Positions 39,569-53,158 are shown, counted from the stretch's first letter. The stretch: 64,000 bases of DNA from Steromphala cineraria (GCA_916613615.1 OU744721.1:73723060-73787059); one strand, 5' to 3'. Notes: generated by a model from the letters alone, not told the origin. Numbers and translations are program-made.

Positions 39569-39690
39569 GGTCTCATTAGATACGAATTATACGAAACGAG
39601 TGTCCTTCCGGCGGTATCTGACCGAGCGAAAGCGAGGTCAGATACCATAGGAAGGTCACGAGTTTCGTATAATTCGTATCTGATGAGACC
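39569..39690. repeat. Large inverted repeat (hairpin) with 55-bp arms
   Basis: The arms 39,569-39,623 and 39,636-39,690 are complementary at 48 of 55 positions, with a 12-base loop (GAGCGAAAGCGA). A further 14 bp outside each arm pair at 10 positions, so the structure could extend over 39,555-39,704. Arm landmarks are 'GATACGAATTATACGAAAC' and 'GGTATCTGACC'. Confidence 0.93.
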
Positions 39691-40753
39691 GAGTGTGGTA
39701 TTTTATTTATTACACACGTTTAGAATAGACACATTTGTTAATAATCCTCATTTTCGTGTATGGCATCAAGGAAACAATTCCGAAAACCCAAAACCGGTTT
39801 CAATAACCGAATGCGTAATAATCGACGTTCGTGATGTGACCAGTCCATTTGCGCAGTCGCTCATTTAAACATGCGAAGAAAGAAAATAGTTTCGAGTTTC
39901 GATTAAATCAACCAAAATTAGAATGTCAAAGATGGTCCAATTCATCGATGATGAGTTTTGATTAACGATTATTAATGATTGATACAGAAAGTGTAGAATG
40001 TAAACATTCAGAGTCAGAGTCGAATCTGTCACCGCTCTCCTCTCAGTCGGCTCGCCTTGTTCAAGCGTCAAGGCTGACGTGTGTCGGTGTGGCTGGGCTA
40101 GCGGATACATTGGCTGAGGCTCTGTTGAAAACGTATTAGACTTACCAACGGGTAATGTGATGGAAGATCTTTAATTTGAAACAAACACCATTTCGAACTT
40201 TTCTAGGTACTTCAAATGAAACGATAGAATCGATATGGATGATAATGAAAACAACGACGTGCTCGGAAGTTGACGGGGACCCGACATGTCGACGGGAAGG
40301 GCAAGGTCATCGCCTTGTGTAGCTAAAGCGTGTTTGGGGATTCCCAATTTCCCTGTGATGTGTTTCTGACTCCGTGACTGCATTTTTAAGTTGTTCATTT
40401 GTCACATTTGATAGCATTTGGTTTGATCTACCTACATGTTATCACTGACAATTTGACAAACTGGCATGATGCGATGTCCCGGTGTTGAACTTTCTGTTGA
40501 CGTTGTAATGTAAGTAAAAATATTATTAATGCATTCGCTGATCTATTAATTTTTCATCAAATCGTATGTTTTCTTAGTATATGTCTATGTATCAACTCTT
40601 TTAAGTATATAAAGCGGTAAACTTGAAGAAATGACAGTTTGTTATTAATTCGAAAAAATTTCCGTTTTAGTTGACCCTTAATGAGAGGTCATTGGTTAAC
40701 CAATCAAATCTGTGGAAAGCGAGGTCATGTTGATACGACACAGGTCAACGCAA

Positions 40754-40773
40754 TACGACACACGTGTGTCGTA
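40754..40773. repeat. 20-bp perfect palindrome
   Basis: TACGACACACGTGTGTCGTA reads the same on both strands. It lies about 45 bp inside the right end of the 1.27-kb insertion and is preceded by the related 'GATACGACACAGG', suggesting terminal repeat structure. Confidence 0.9.
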
Positions 40774-40914
40774 CGAGATTAGTATACCATCACTTGTACG
40801 TTACCTACCTGTGTAATAAGGTGTAGTACATTATATAAAATCAAATGGGCTGAACATAGTGGTCATATTGCTTCTGATATTATTTTCAACATACTTACAT
40901 TTTGTACTCTAAAC

Positions 40915-41223
40915 ATGCAAAAGTCAACAGTACTGCTAAAATATATGTCACATTATCCTGTGCTTAGATTTGTTGTTCTTAAGGGACTTCCAGAATGGAT
41001 GACATCTATGCGACGTACATCAGTAAAATTGATGGTCAACCATTGTCATATGGCTCCCCATTTTTTTTTAGATGTTAGTAACATTGTGCACACCCCTAAA
41101 TGTGCTGAAATTGTAAGCAACATTCCGACTTGCATCATTGATGTTAATTCTGCATGTCATTTGAATAAAGAGTATTCCTATCTCTCTTTCCGTTCACCAT
41201 ACCTTAAAGCAAACGATGATTGA
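40915..41223 (+). other. Open frame shared with unit 1, probably not a gene
   Basis: A 102-codon frame starting MQKSTVLLKYMSHYPVL, the sister of 9,310-9,612, with the same C-terminus LSFRSPYLKANDD. Changes between the two are mainly replacements. Units 2 and 4 have stops and an extra segment. No family recognised. Confidence 0.2.
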
Positions 41224-44179
41224 AACAACAACTGTAGAATAAGTTTCTTTCAGATAGAGCAGTGACGTAGAAGTTAAAGAGAACACAGACTGATTGTGTA
41301 ATGTTTTTGAAACTTGATGAACAGCTGTCTTCTACTGACAACAATTGTTGAAGTCAGTCCAGTTACAAGTTTACAGACTTATGTATCAAGCGTATGTTTT
41401 CTGAAAGAAACCTTACTTTTGTAGTGATTTTTTACTTAATGAATGTCAATAATAGTTTTTCTATCGACATACACTTTGTCTCGAAAACTTAAAGGAGTTG
41501 TGATAAGTCACAATTGTGATAAAAAACGAGGCTTTCTATAGTTTTTAACTATCCAAAGGAACCACAATGATAATGATTGATGATTCATAACAATAATACA
41601 TGTTAACCATCACAACACACACTGATGTATGTATATCATAAACCAAAATAAGTTCCTGCTTCTTACCCTAGTGAGCCAAATTGAGCCGGATGTCTTGATA
41701 TTAGGTCTGGTTGAAACATCAGAAACTAAACCTAAGGGGTAAGTCACTGATTGGTGTTTGGTATAGGGGCTAAATATAGTCTTTCTGCTCTATTTGTAAT
41801 CAATAGATACATTGCATTGAACTGACATGTAGCAAGGTTTACAATGAGGGTCGAAGTTGTTGATATGTTTTATGTGTATTCAAGGCAAGTAGCCATTCTT
41901 ATTCTCTCTTTAAGTCAGTCGTGATCATATCTCATATGATCAACGGGGTACAATCCGCTGTCCAGGTCAAATCACAGATGTATTAATTTTACTCATGAAT
42001 AGTAAACATTGTAATAACTGATAACATCTGGCTAACCATATGGTATTCACTAAGGAAACTTGAGAAGAAATGTTATCACATTTAACAAGTAACATCACTC
42101 CTTATAAGATATGAGGCAGTTCCCTCCTAACAGTATGCTATGAAAGTTACTGATTAACACTGGGTAAAAACAGTTTATTTCGTAACATTGTTTTAGGTAT
42201 GTTTTGGTTATTGCGTCAGAAACTTTATAGATGTATTTTCTTGAGAAGAACCAAAAGATATTTCTATCACTGTCTTTGATCAACCAAGTAATCGAAGCCT
42301 TGATACTGGTTCACTCAAACATATGTTAAGAACATAGTTTTAATTATTTTTTCTGAACTGAAATAGTTCATGGGAATTTTTTTTAAAAAGCTGTTGCCCA
42401 TATCAATATACTTTTAAGATCTTTGTTCATCTTAGCTTATGAGGAAATTGAAAAGCAAATAACTTTTTTTGAGGGAATAATGTATTATGTTCAACGTTAC
42501 TCGTTGCGTTATTGGTAATGCATTGCAACAGAAAACGGTGTTCCGGTTATACTTAGTAAAACGGTAACTATTTACCCTTCTACTCTATAAATCATTCAAT
42601 GTCACTACAACATCATTTCGTCGAATCGTTTGCTTAAACAAGTTACAGAAATGCTAACAATTGATTTTGAGGAATTGACATTTCCTGTGTTTCCTATTGA
42701 AATGGAAGGAAAAGGAAAAACTAAGAGATAAGAGAAAACATGATTAAAAGCCAGATAGGTCGTGCTTCAGGTTGATATCTTAATGGGGAATAGCACAGAT
42801 TTTAATGAACTATACCACACAATAATGTTTGGTCTTAATGGGTTCAATTTCGCTCTGAGAGGAAGAAAATATAAAATTTGAAATGAGAATTCAACATCAA
42901 AAGAGACAAAAATCGATACAAACCTCTTAACGCTAATTTCAGGCTGTGGGCATGTGAAACAGCAACATCATTATAGTTATATTGATGACATGACTCCCAA
43001 TTTGGAGAAACATCAATTTGAGAAATCATCATGAAGAGGATGGATACATAATAGGCTCAGTTCATTCTGTATACAGGTGCTACTAGTTTATAAGTGATTA
43101 CGAACAGATTATTTTCTTTTTATGAAGATGCAATCAAATATATGTAAATGAAATGACACAAAAATAAAAGATTAATGAATGTGACGTTATGATCAATGGA
43201 GTATAACTTATTAGGTAATCAACTTCTATGATATAGATATTCACTTTCAGTGGATTGTTACAGTGTTAAAGCTTCATGGCTTCATTCAATTTTTTAAGTT
43301 AATGGTGTTTAAATTGAAGTCCCTGATAAGTGATTGTAATTCATTATCTTATAAAAACACAAGATAAAATATCAATAACATGTGAGTAAAATGTTCACGT
43401 AAAAAAACATTATCATCAGATGCTACAGGAATTATTCGTGACCAGGTTAAACAGTATAAACAATTAGTTAATCACTAATCAGACAAACACCTGTAGGCCT
43501 AATGCATATTCTAGAACAAATTATATCTTGTCATTTAGGTGCTGAAAACGTCGGAAATGAAAACCTCAGGTTGATATAATGAGGGACTCAACAATCACAT
43601 CAATTTAGTTTACAGAGTTAACTACTTAGTGGGTTGCCAGTGATTTAGGGTTATTGCGTCAAGAGTTCCTCAATGTTTGAAAGAAATAGAGGAAACTTTT
43701 AATCTGTTATAATACCATCTATTTGTGAATGTCAATTGATTTCTGTAAGACTAGTCTGGCAGTTGAAAGTACAAATGACTTTTATTTCGTAAGATTCGAG
43801 CTTTTTGTAATTGATTCAGTAATTAACTAAGAAAGGTTTATGAAAATATTGAAAATGTTCCCTAGTAGAACTGAACCTGTAATGGGAAGATCAGATAACA
43901 AAATTTGGTAGATTTTCATTTTTAGGTCTATTTTGGTCTCTAAGGTAGGTCTGTTATTTGGATTAGACTGCATTTGAAGGAAAAACAGTAAAACTCACAG
44001 CTGTTATAATACATGTCTAAAAACTCATCATGTTGACTCTCTTATCAGGCTAATATACCAGTATCTGTAACCAGTGTAATAGGCGTGTCTTCTTATAAAC
44101 AGTCCCGTGACAGTGCTTCAACCAGATTATACTGTGATGTTACCCTGTCTGTGTTTTATATGAACTTTGGGCCTAAAAG

Positions 44180-44758
44180 TAATTGAGATATGACAAAAAT
44201 TCGAATTTGCTACGGGAGCACGTTGAAACACAGGAATGAAATTTAGGGATTGATTTGGTCAAATAATATCAAAAGTACCTACCATGACATGCTTTATGAT
44301 AGAAATTGTTAAAATAATCAAGGCCAGTGAACTCTTTCTATCCATAATGTCAGAAACGATTTCAAAACCTGATGTGACATGATCGAAAACCGGACTCGTT
44401 ATCGTTAAGTGGCTGATGTGTCATTGAAATGTAAATAAAAAGCCAGGTAAGTGTTCAACATTTGTCAAATCATCATATATTCCATCTGCAACCAAATTTG
44501 GTCAAGCCCAGGCTCTTCTGTTTAATAAAAACGTTTATTTTCTTTGAAATATAATTTAGTTGCAGTTTCCTGCAACCAAACTCGAAAACTATGCGATTTC
44601 ATGGTGATTTCTGAAACCAAATTCAATGGTGTCATTCCATATATTATGGTAAAGATAATTATCTCAGCTTTCAGAAAATTCCAAATTAAGTCTTTTGCAA
44701 GAGCTAGGTTGCATTTAACAGCCCTTTTTGACACCCCGTCACACGGACCCTTCAATTA
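44180..44758. mobile_element. TIR transposon remnant, unit 3 copy
   Basis: The right end is intact (complement of 'TAATTGAAGGGTCCG'). The left side keeps only 'TAATTGA' before jumping to sequence equivalent to about 12,630 in unit 1. About 545 bp including the left inverted repeat are gone, with the two-base overlap 'GA' at the join. Confidence 0.75.
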
Positions 44759-47372
44759 CTCTTTAGTACTCTTAGTAGGCGTAACAAGGGAATATCACTG
44801 TGCTAATGAATGAATCAAGAAGTTACTTCTTCGTTTTCATAATACAGCAACTTCTAAAGTATCTAAGGGCTACAAAACTACAACTTAGAGGACAGAAATA
44901 GTTTTCGCCGTTTCCTGGTTGATAGTTTAATTTACTACTTTTAAAAAAGTTTTGCCTTTTAATCCAATTATGTAAATCAAAATCGTATCGGAAGTTACTT
45001 AACTGTTTAAAAAGGGAGAATTTGCTGCAGAACCAACCACTATTGAATGTCATGAAAGAAGTTAAGAAACTGTAGCTGGTTGGCATCGTAGATTTAAAAG
45101 GCAATCCCTTCATTGTATCTAAAAGCATAAAGGGCCAGGTAAGGAATTTCATCAACTCTAGGAACATTCATACGTTCTTATGAAAATTTGTAATTCCTGG
45201 TCAAGAAAGGGTAACACATGTTGTAAGATTTAAGTTATGTATTAGTTGTGTTTTTATAAAATAAAAACTATAACAAACATTATTGTTATTCAAATAACAA
45301 GCAAAAAGCTTAGATAATAAATATACGGTTAAATTACTGTTTAGACCTTTGCAAAACTCCTCTTCATAATGAATGTTTTATGCTGTTTGGTTGTCTATAG
45401 AAAACTTTAATGAAACCAATGAGTGAGATCGTGAGTTATTGTTTCGGCATTATTCAGCCATTAGCGGTGGAAAATGAGAACAGACCGCTTTTGTACAAAA
45501 AAGAGCCAACTAATTGACAAGCTACAATTTCCGATACACTATGTTAACTTCAGTGATACGTTAAGGTTATACATGAGTCAAGAGGAATTCACATCGAGCA
45601 GAGAATAGTAAATGCGATGTGTGCTATGATTACTCTGAGGGTATCAATGAAACGATAAGGCAAATCTGCCACTAATAATTTGTACGTTGTTTTCAGAAAA
45701 GCATATGGTTAGTTTCGGAAATGATACTGGATATTCTTAACGTTAATGCAAATTGTTGCATGATAGTTTTCATTATATATTTATCACTTTAACTGTCCTA
45801 TAAAATACTGTTCATTAAACCCTGCATTCAACAAAGTCTTAAATTCAATTTCATTTTAAGTTTCCTTAACACATTCATTTCCAGAATAACTTTAGCATCA
45901 TTTCTTTTTTATTGAATGTTGTTCATAAAACAAGTCAACTACGTTCATGGAATTAAAAAAAGCTAAAAAGTAAAAACAACAAGTATTTCTAAACGTTGAT
46001 TTCTTAGCGTAAGTCTTTACTATTGAAAAACACTCTCATTCATAGTCAACCCTCATGACCAACATTAAACGGAACTTGGTATAAGGGGAAATTAGTCTAG
46101 CATTGTTAGTAGTAAAGCTTATCAAGCATCTATTGAAAATCAATGGCGATCAGAGGAAGTTAAGCAATGGAAAGATTTGTCTGGAGACACGAATGAAGCC
46201 GTGCGTATCCTCTGTTCTGTTAACTCTGGTTAACTTGGGAGCCATTTATAAACATTTCCCATTTGTATTCAGGCAAATACATTAATGACTCCCTAGTTTC
46301 TTTATGCAATTGTTGTGTCAAGGCGACTTTGATAGTTGTTTATAGTCCTCATCATTTAGGTCAAATAGTCATTTAAGCAGCTGATGTTTGAGGTAAACTG
46401 TTCTTATGTACTGTCTTATGGGTTGATCATAGTCATGTACAATGGCGAACGAATAATGGTCTTTGTTGTGTTATTATGAAAGAAATGTGTATTTCCATGA
46501 TTATCACTTAATGCAACATAGATTTATGATATTCGCTTAGCAAATTAGTTTTGTTGTATACATATATTTTCAAATTGCATGGTTTAATTTTTTCAAATCT
46601 TCCCCCTTTCAGAGCTTTGAACGATTATTATGTGTGAATATTGGAATCGATTTTGTTCAGAAATAAGTGAAACCCAATGATGTGCACATCCCCCTACTAA
46701 TACGTAAATAAATCAATGAATACATGCTTGTTGAATAATTTATCTTAAATATATGGCTTAATATTTATTATTGAAATTATAGTTTGACATACATGTAGGT
46801 TTATATCAAGAACATGTTATAAGCAAGAGAGAATCATCGCTATAGTATCTTCCACTGAGAACATCAGATAATGTTCATATCAGACGCAGGGACAGTGTGA
46901 ATATTTGAGGAATACAAAAAGAAAATATTTCAGATCTTAGACTTGAGATCGTAGCTCAGTTTAAAGTAAACAGGGTGTGTGTAATATGATCTCAAGGAAG
47001 CTGCAATTTACAGCTGCAATAACACGTAGGCGTAACAAGGGAACATCACCATGCTAATGAATGAATAAAGAAGATACATCTTGTTTTTATGAAATGCTCA
47101 GAGCTTGTTTGTAGGCGTCAAATCTAACATTTTAAGAAGCACAATGATGTCCCTGATTTAACAGGGTTTTTCAGAGAAATATAAATACTAATGCTCCCAC
47201 TGTAAAATATTTGCTTTACACAAATAATCCGATATTATAATCTCCCTAAGGGTTTGAATAAACGATTAGGCGGATGTGCCACTATTCATTAATATTTTGA
47301 ACACAGCACTGCTGCAGATGGGAAATAGATACCGCTAATGTTAATTTGTTATTAAACTGTCAACATATTTAT

Positions 47373-47389
47373 GGGGGGGGGGGGGGGGG
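47373..47389 (+). repeat. G17 homopolymer
   Basis: Seventeen consecutive G. The same site has seven in G1 (15,952-15,958) and four in G0 (about 2,085). Confidence 0.9.
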
Positions 47390-50151
47390 ACAAAATTTAT
47401 CATGATTCACATCAAAGAACGATATTTACACATGGAATCATTTTGCCTGATGACAGAAATCACACGAATCAGCAATGCAGTAAACGTGTACATTGAATAG
47501 ACAGCAAGCAAGGGTTTTGAAGGTAGAAAAGCCTTTGATTCTTGAATGTTCATGTCATTATTCTATCACATATTTAACTAAAATATATTGATTTTGAGCG
47601 GAAAGTGTTTCCAAATATATATATTCTTATAAATCCTTTTCCAGAATCGATTTGGTAGGTTTGGTTTCTGATTCCTTTAATATTTTGTATATGAACCCAC
47701 GTTCCTGTTATCTCAATGCAAAACCAGCCCTTCATTACCATAAGCCTTTTGAATTTGAAATGGTCTGTCTTTCATAGTAATGGTTTACAGCTGAGCCTCA
47801 GGACACACATAACACTAAACTTGCTAGAAAGTAAACTAGCCTAGTATAGTTAGAAGTGAATATTATCCGGTCCTATTGAAAATCAATACTATTTGGTTTA
47901 ATAGGCAGTATAACGATTTGTCTTGAGACATATGTTAAGCCATGCTTGTCCTCTGTTTTCTCCATTTTGGTTCATTTAGGAACCATTTAGAAACATTTCC
48001 ATTTCCTATCCACGCACATATACTACTGACTTCGGTTTCTTTATACAATTGTTGTGTCTTTGATAGTTGTTTATTCTTTTCGTTTAGGAATAAAGATCAA
48101 TTAGTCAAACAAAGTTTGTCATATAAATGGTGTATAAACTGTATTTATTTTGTATATTGATTTGTATTAAAGAATTGTAGTTTTTAAGTGTTATCATTGT
48201 TTATAAAATTTAAAATTATATTGAAAGTTGTTGATATCTAGATTTCAAAGTGACAATATGCAGATGATAAAATCACTTACTATGGGTAAGATAAAAATGA
48301 ATTATGAATGGTATCTAAGATCAATATCACTTTGCAAATACATGTACACTTGTTTTACACACATTTGGAAAATAAAACAACGCGACCACATTAATGCGAT
48401 ATATTTTAATTTACGAGGTTGAGATACAACTGTCATATTTGTGACATCACATCTTTAAAAGCCAACTAAGTGACATTACATGTGTTTGTGATATTATAGT
48501 AGCCTTGTACCTACACACGCTAATTACTGAAACATGCATGTGTATTTATGCACAATATTCGTGTGGCGTATTAACCACATTAGCCAGTTGATATTGTCAT
48601 TATTTGTGCAATAAAATGGGTTTTTTTGTTTCAGAAGGTGAATAAAATACCATTCTCTAAACAGGATGTTTCCTGATTATATTTGACTTTATTAGGTTTA
48701 TATTTGTAACCTGATATGTTTTATATTAGGAATTTTGTCAATGATCTTGTATTTCATTTCATCAGACAAATACTGGCCCAAACGTTCACTAAAGCAATTA
48801 AAATATGTCCCATTCATGTTTGCAATTGCAACATAAGAATAATGATATCTTTGACGGTAAAATTACAGTATACGAAAAGCTGCAATTAATAAACAGAAGA
48901 CAATATCAAACCAGGTACTGTTATAAGCAAGCATGTGAGCAACACAAAGCTTCTGAATTGATGGATAGTTCACAAAGATTGAAAGCTAACTGACAAATAA
49001 GTAAGTAATCATGAGTGGGAGAAGGCTCAAAAGGAATAATGGTTTGACTCATGGGTCGATGCTTAGCTACGTTGATCAGACCATCAGTGGAATGAGGCTC
49101 TTTTGGTTATTTTCCAGAGGGAATTGATAACATAATCTATCATGGTTTGTAAGCCTATTTAGGTTTACCAATAATCTCATTTGGAAAACACAGCACTGTG
49201 TATTTATTGCCATGTTCATCATATTATTTTGTGTTTTAAAGTAATAAGGGTGTTAAATCCATTTTCAGATTCCGTAAGACATTTGAAAATAGAAACAGTT
49301 TAATCACAAATGTTACGCAAGCTATTTCCAATATTGAAGGTCTTGAGCTTATATTTGCCCTCTTTCAATTGAAGGGGCAAGCAATAGTTCAGAAATGTAT
49401 ATTTCCATTATACTTTGCTATTTACTGAATATATCTATTGGAAATTTAGCCTAGTGAAAAAACTTTGACAGTTATATCAAAATATTATGTTGAAATGGAT
49501 ATGAAATGCCATATCTAAAAGCAAAACGATGTCATGTGATTATAAATGCTTGCACATATCTTTTGCATTTGTCTTGTCTCCATTTCTGTATACTCTGACT
49601 GCTGTTAACTATATGAACTAAATGAGTTACTACATCATTTCCAAAATGTTTTGCCAATTGTGTTTATCACTTTTTTTTTTTGGGAATGTATGTTCTTTTG
49701 TTTGTGTTTCTAATGTCTTCTGAAAACACAATCTTCTGTTTGTTGATAAGTTGGTAATTCCTGATTTATAACCGTCCAGGAAAACAATACTTATGTTGAT
49801 ATCCTTGTAATCAGAAATTTTGAAATGTAGGTAAATGGAACAAGGTACTTTACGTGAATAAACGTGCTATTGTGAAAAAATTGTCTTCTTTCTAGACAAG
49901 AGTGAACTAAATAACATAATTATGATTCATTTAAATTTAACACAATGAGGTGCAAGAAAAAAAAGAATTTGTCTACTGTATATTAACTACTTTCACAGTT
50001 TATAAGGATAAGTTGACAGTAGTAATGCTTATTCAACATGTATGTACTCAACATGTTAGATAATAAAACATGTTGCAGCAACTTTTAGGTTATGATGAAT
50101 TCGAATTGCTCCAACCTGTTTTTCTCAAACGAACACAGAGAAAACAAGAAT

Positions 50152-50232
50152 TAATATTTTATTATTATTATATGGATATTTCTATAGCACACATATCCAA
50201 CCACTCGTGGTTGCTCAAGGCGCTTAATGACA
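50152..50232. mobile_element. Fragment of a SINE-like repeat
   Basis: It contains 'TATAGCACACATATCCAACC' and 'GGTTGCTCAAGGCGCTT', the same arrangement as the left part of the insertion at 25,117 ('TATAGCGCATAT ... TGCTCAAAGCGCT'). No target duplication identified; probably an old or truncated copy of a related family. Confidence 0.5.
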
Positions 50233-50893
50233 TACATTTCAGAAAGGAGTACAAGTAAAGAAGGAAATTGTTTAATGTCTATCACATGTTCATGTTTTAC
50301 ACACCAGATTGTATTTCAGATACAACATAACATGTCGGTGTAAGAAGGGAAATCTCATTTACGGTGCAGACCCTCAGTTTCAAAATAATATTACATGTAA
50401 TTTCAAGAGATACGATATTAGCTTGTGCTTCAAGCTCTGATGCGAGCTTTTATTAAGGAAAAATATATGTAATGTGCTAAATACACTTTCTCTGATATGC
50501 ATTATACATACATGGTTTTGACTAAAAAAAACCTGGTTACATGAAGAAAGTTAAGTTAGGAAAAGTCCATTAACTGAACTATAACTAATTTCATTTCATA
50601 TTGACACTCAAGGGCAAAGTTGAGATATAGTACTCTAACCATCTGTTGTCACTGAAATACATTTCTAACGAACATATATAACCACATCTAGATTGATCAA
50701 ATCAGACACTGCCTTTGGGAATAGATGGTTATTAGATGACGTGTAGTTTACCATGTCAAGTTAGCAGTTTTGCCCAAAGAAAATAGGAAGATATCAGGTT
50801 ATTTCCAATGGAAGCGTGGAGAGGTTTGTGCCAGTAGAGTTGTTAGGAGGAGCGTGGAATGGTTTATATGGATATTTATTAGTCAACAAATTT

Positions 50894-51200
50894 TGACAAA
50901 CGTATTCGAACTATTAAACGCCCTAGGTGGTTAAAAATTGAAAAAAGGGGCACTTATTAAAACGTCATACTCTCAATCGAATGATGAAAATGGTGGCATA
51001 TTCTCGATTGTCAGTTACAAATCCAATTACCGGGATTAAAGAGGCAGATTGAAATCAGGTCTTCAAACCCTTTTATTATATGAAATTCAATAGGGTTGTC
51101 ATGTAAGGTATGCTTGGGGAGGGGTGCTAAATGTTTTTTGAGTTAAAAGCACCGTTAGGGGATGTATATAGGGCGGGGCGCTTTTTATGTCAAATACGGT
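50894..51200. mobile_element. Insertion of about 0.3 kb with imperfect inverted ends, unit 3 only
   Basis: G0 and G1 lack it: the host 'GTCAACAAAATTTGAA' continues directly to 'ATTAAAATAAGTTCATATTA' at about 6,250. The ends pair at 16 of 22 positions: 50,901-50,922 'CGTATTCGAACTATTAAACG', and 51,177-51,198 read on the minus strand 'CGTATTTGACATAAAAAGCG'. The right side is rich in G ('AGGGCGGGGCGC'). Confidence 0.6.
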
Positions 51201-52557
51201 ACAATAAGAAAGGTTCATATTATCATATTTGTACAAGAATATAAATATTGCGTTTATTTTATCCGATATAAAATTTGAATTATGACCATCTTATGATTTT
51301 TATTTTCATTTTAACCTGTATAGCGTGAATTAATTATTTTCATACATTTTTTCGTACAATTAACACCTTCAAAATGTGAAACTCCAAATATATGCAAGAT
51401 TTGACATTTTAGATATTTTCAGGCTAATATTTTGTTGCAGGAAACAAACCCACAAACTTAGGCTTAGATGTAAATCAAAAACAACCTCCTGGAACCATGA
51501 ATAGATCGATTAAATCGTTTGCGCCTTTAATTATTTATTCAAAATATATGCCTTGTTTATTAATACATGTTCGTCTTTGATTTTGTAACAAGTTTAATTC
51601 AAATTAGTAATTATTTGGGAGATTAACCACTTGTGTTCCATTTATTTTCTTAAGCGATTTTAATTGTCATATATATTTACAAAACCATACAAACCAACCT
51701 TTGAGTAGCATTTATGCAAATATATATTATTTTCGTAAACTTGGCATGTGTTTCAAATTTTCTTATTATTATAAATGTGCCTATGAATAATCATACATGT
51801 TGCAGTTAAAGAGTATTCTGGTATTGTACTTTTAAGGATATAAAACTTGCCTTTTTTGAAAATTTGAATTCATAAACCATTGCCAGCAGAACTGTAATTA
51901 GAAACAGAAATCGTCACACATGATACAAGATTTCTTAAATTCTTCAAATTCGTTTTGAATTGACATAAGGCCCATGAAACAAAGACATTTTTGATACGTA
52001 GTTGAATAATAACATGAACCATTTATGCTCTTACCTTTTGATATTGAAACCTCATATGAGGACGATCCTCAACTATAAAACGAAAAGCTTTTATCCTCTG
52101 GTTAACAAAGGATTGGACTAACCCCTTGTATACTTTAGTTTATACACAGGCAGATTGCTCTTCAAAAGACTCTTTGCGGGATTTAGCGTGTTCTGTTCGC
52201 TACATGAAAGACTATCAGAAGCTTTAGAATCTTTATTATCAACGTTATAGTCCATGCAGTATTGTTATATTAATATGATTTGTGAAATGGCTTTTATAGT
52301 GAATTATGTATTTATAATATGGTTTAAAGGGTACTGAACTTGCTAGATTATGTTCTTTATAAAGGTTTTGCTACTTCTCCAATATATAGTTAGAAACTTT
52401 AGGCAAACTGTTTTAGGTGAATTTATAGGCCTTGTTAACGCTTATTCAAACCTGAGAAGTATTATGAAAAAATCAATGATCATAATTAGCTAATGAAAGT
52501 ATGAGTTTATTTAAATGAATGTTAATCTATTTATAATTACTATATGGTGAAAGTATT

Positions 52558-53158
52558 ACGAGTCGCCGGCTTGAAAGAATCAGCAGCATACTTCAGGTAT
52601 GCATCATATTCGGAAAAGAGGATATTTTTCTTATTCTCAAAAGTTCAAGCAAGACTTTAAAGTGTCCCGAACCCCATTGTTCAATAGTTAGGTCAGTAGC
52701 CTTAGTTTTCTTCCTACCGAATATATGTTGGCACCTTGACCAATGTCTATCTCAACGTCCTGATGGCAAGATTCCTCCCACACAACTTTACCACTTGCAA
52801 GGGTTTCTCACCTGTGCTCACTGTGTTGTGTAGATCTACATGACAAGTCAATCGCGATCGGTACGCTGGTGACAGTGTCTGTCTATGTGTCTGCAAACGA
52901 CTTCGGTAAATAAGGAAGCCCTCTTATTTTCGCTTTATCGTCAGCAATCTCTTCCTCTTGTTACACCCTTGGCGTTTAATTCCAATGATTCTAATTAGTC
53001 ACAAAGTTCACAACATTCGGGTTCTAAGTCTCGTACTGACAAAGCAGCTTGCATTTTTAAAATGACTCCTTTTCTAGGTGGTTTCTACATTAGGGTGCAA
53101 GAGCAAGCAAAAGCAGATGCGTGGGAGGTCGCAAAGCAACCAAGTGTTCACGACAGCA
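52558..53158. other. Unit 3-specific block replacing about 0.3 kb of G
   Basis: It stands between 'GTGAAAGTATTAC' and 'ATTACTTATGTTTTTAAAGG', where G0 and G1 have their own sequence (7.90-8.22 and about 22.62-22.96 kb). It is more GC-rich than its surroundings, with 'GTCAATCGCGATCGGTACGC'. 'ATTAC' occurs at both borders. On the minus strand, stretches of frame are interrupted by stops. It looks like a piece of unrelated origin, possibly an old element or gene fragment. Confidence 0.5.

Larger units (their letters stand above)
39551..40818. mobile_element. 1.27-kb foldback-like insertion
   Basis: Units 1, 2 and 4 lack it. In unit 1 the host reads 'GGTAATGTATGGTGTAG' without interruption at about 9,223. 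The left end carries a very large hairpin (39,569-39,690); near the right end there is a 20-bp perfect palindrome. The outermost sequences are weak inverted copies: 'TACTACACAAGGT' on the left, 'TATTACACAGGT' on the right end read from the minus strand. The middle (39.87-40.45 kb) is GC-richer than its surroundings. Two minus-strand frames there (40,171-40,398 and 39,865-40,110) are unrecognised, with a GTAAGT at 40,145-40,140 between them. It may be a foldback or hairpin-ended non-autonomous transposon that has captured other sequence. Confidence 0.65.
38981..46929. repeat. Array core, copy 3
   Basis: Closest to core 1; from 14.6-15.5 kb (unit 1) against 46.08-46.93 kb they are almost identical. 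It contains a 1.27-kb unit-specific insertion (39,551-40,818), an end-deleted TIR element, and a deletion near 44,930 that removes the stretch seen at 13,380-13,480. The minus-strand frame equivalent to 9,031-9,303 has in-frame stops here. Confidence 0.88.
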
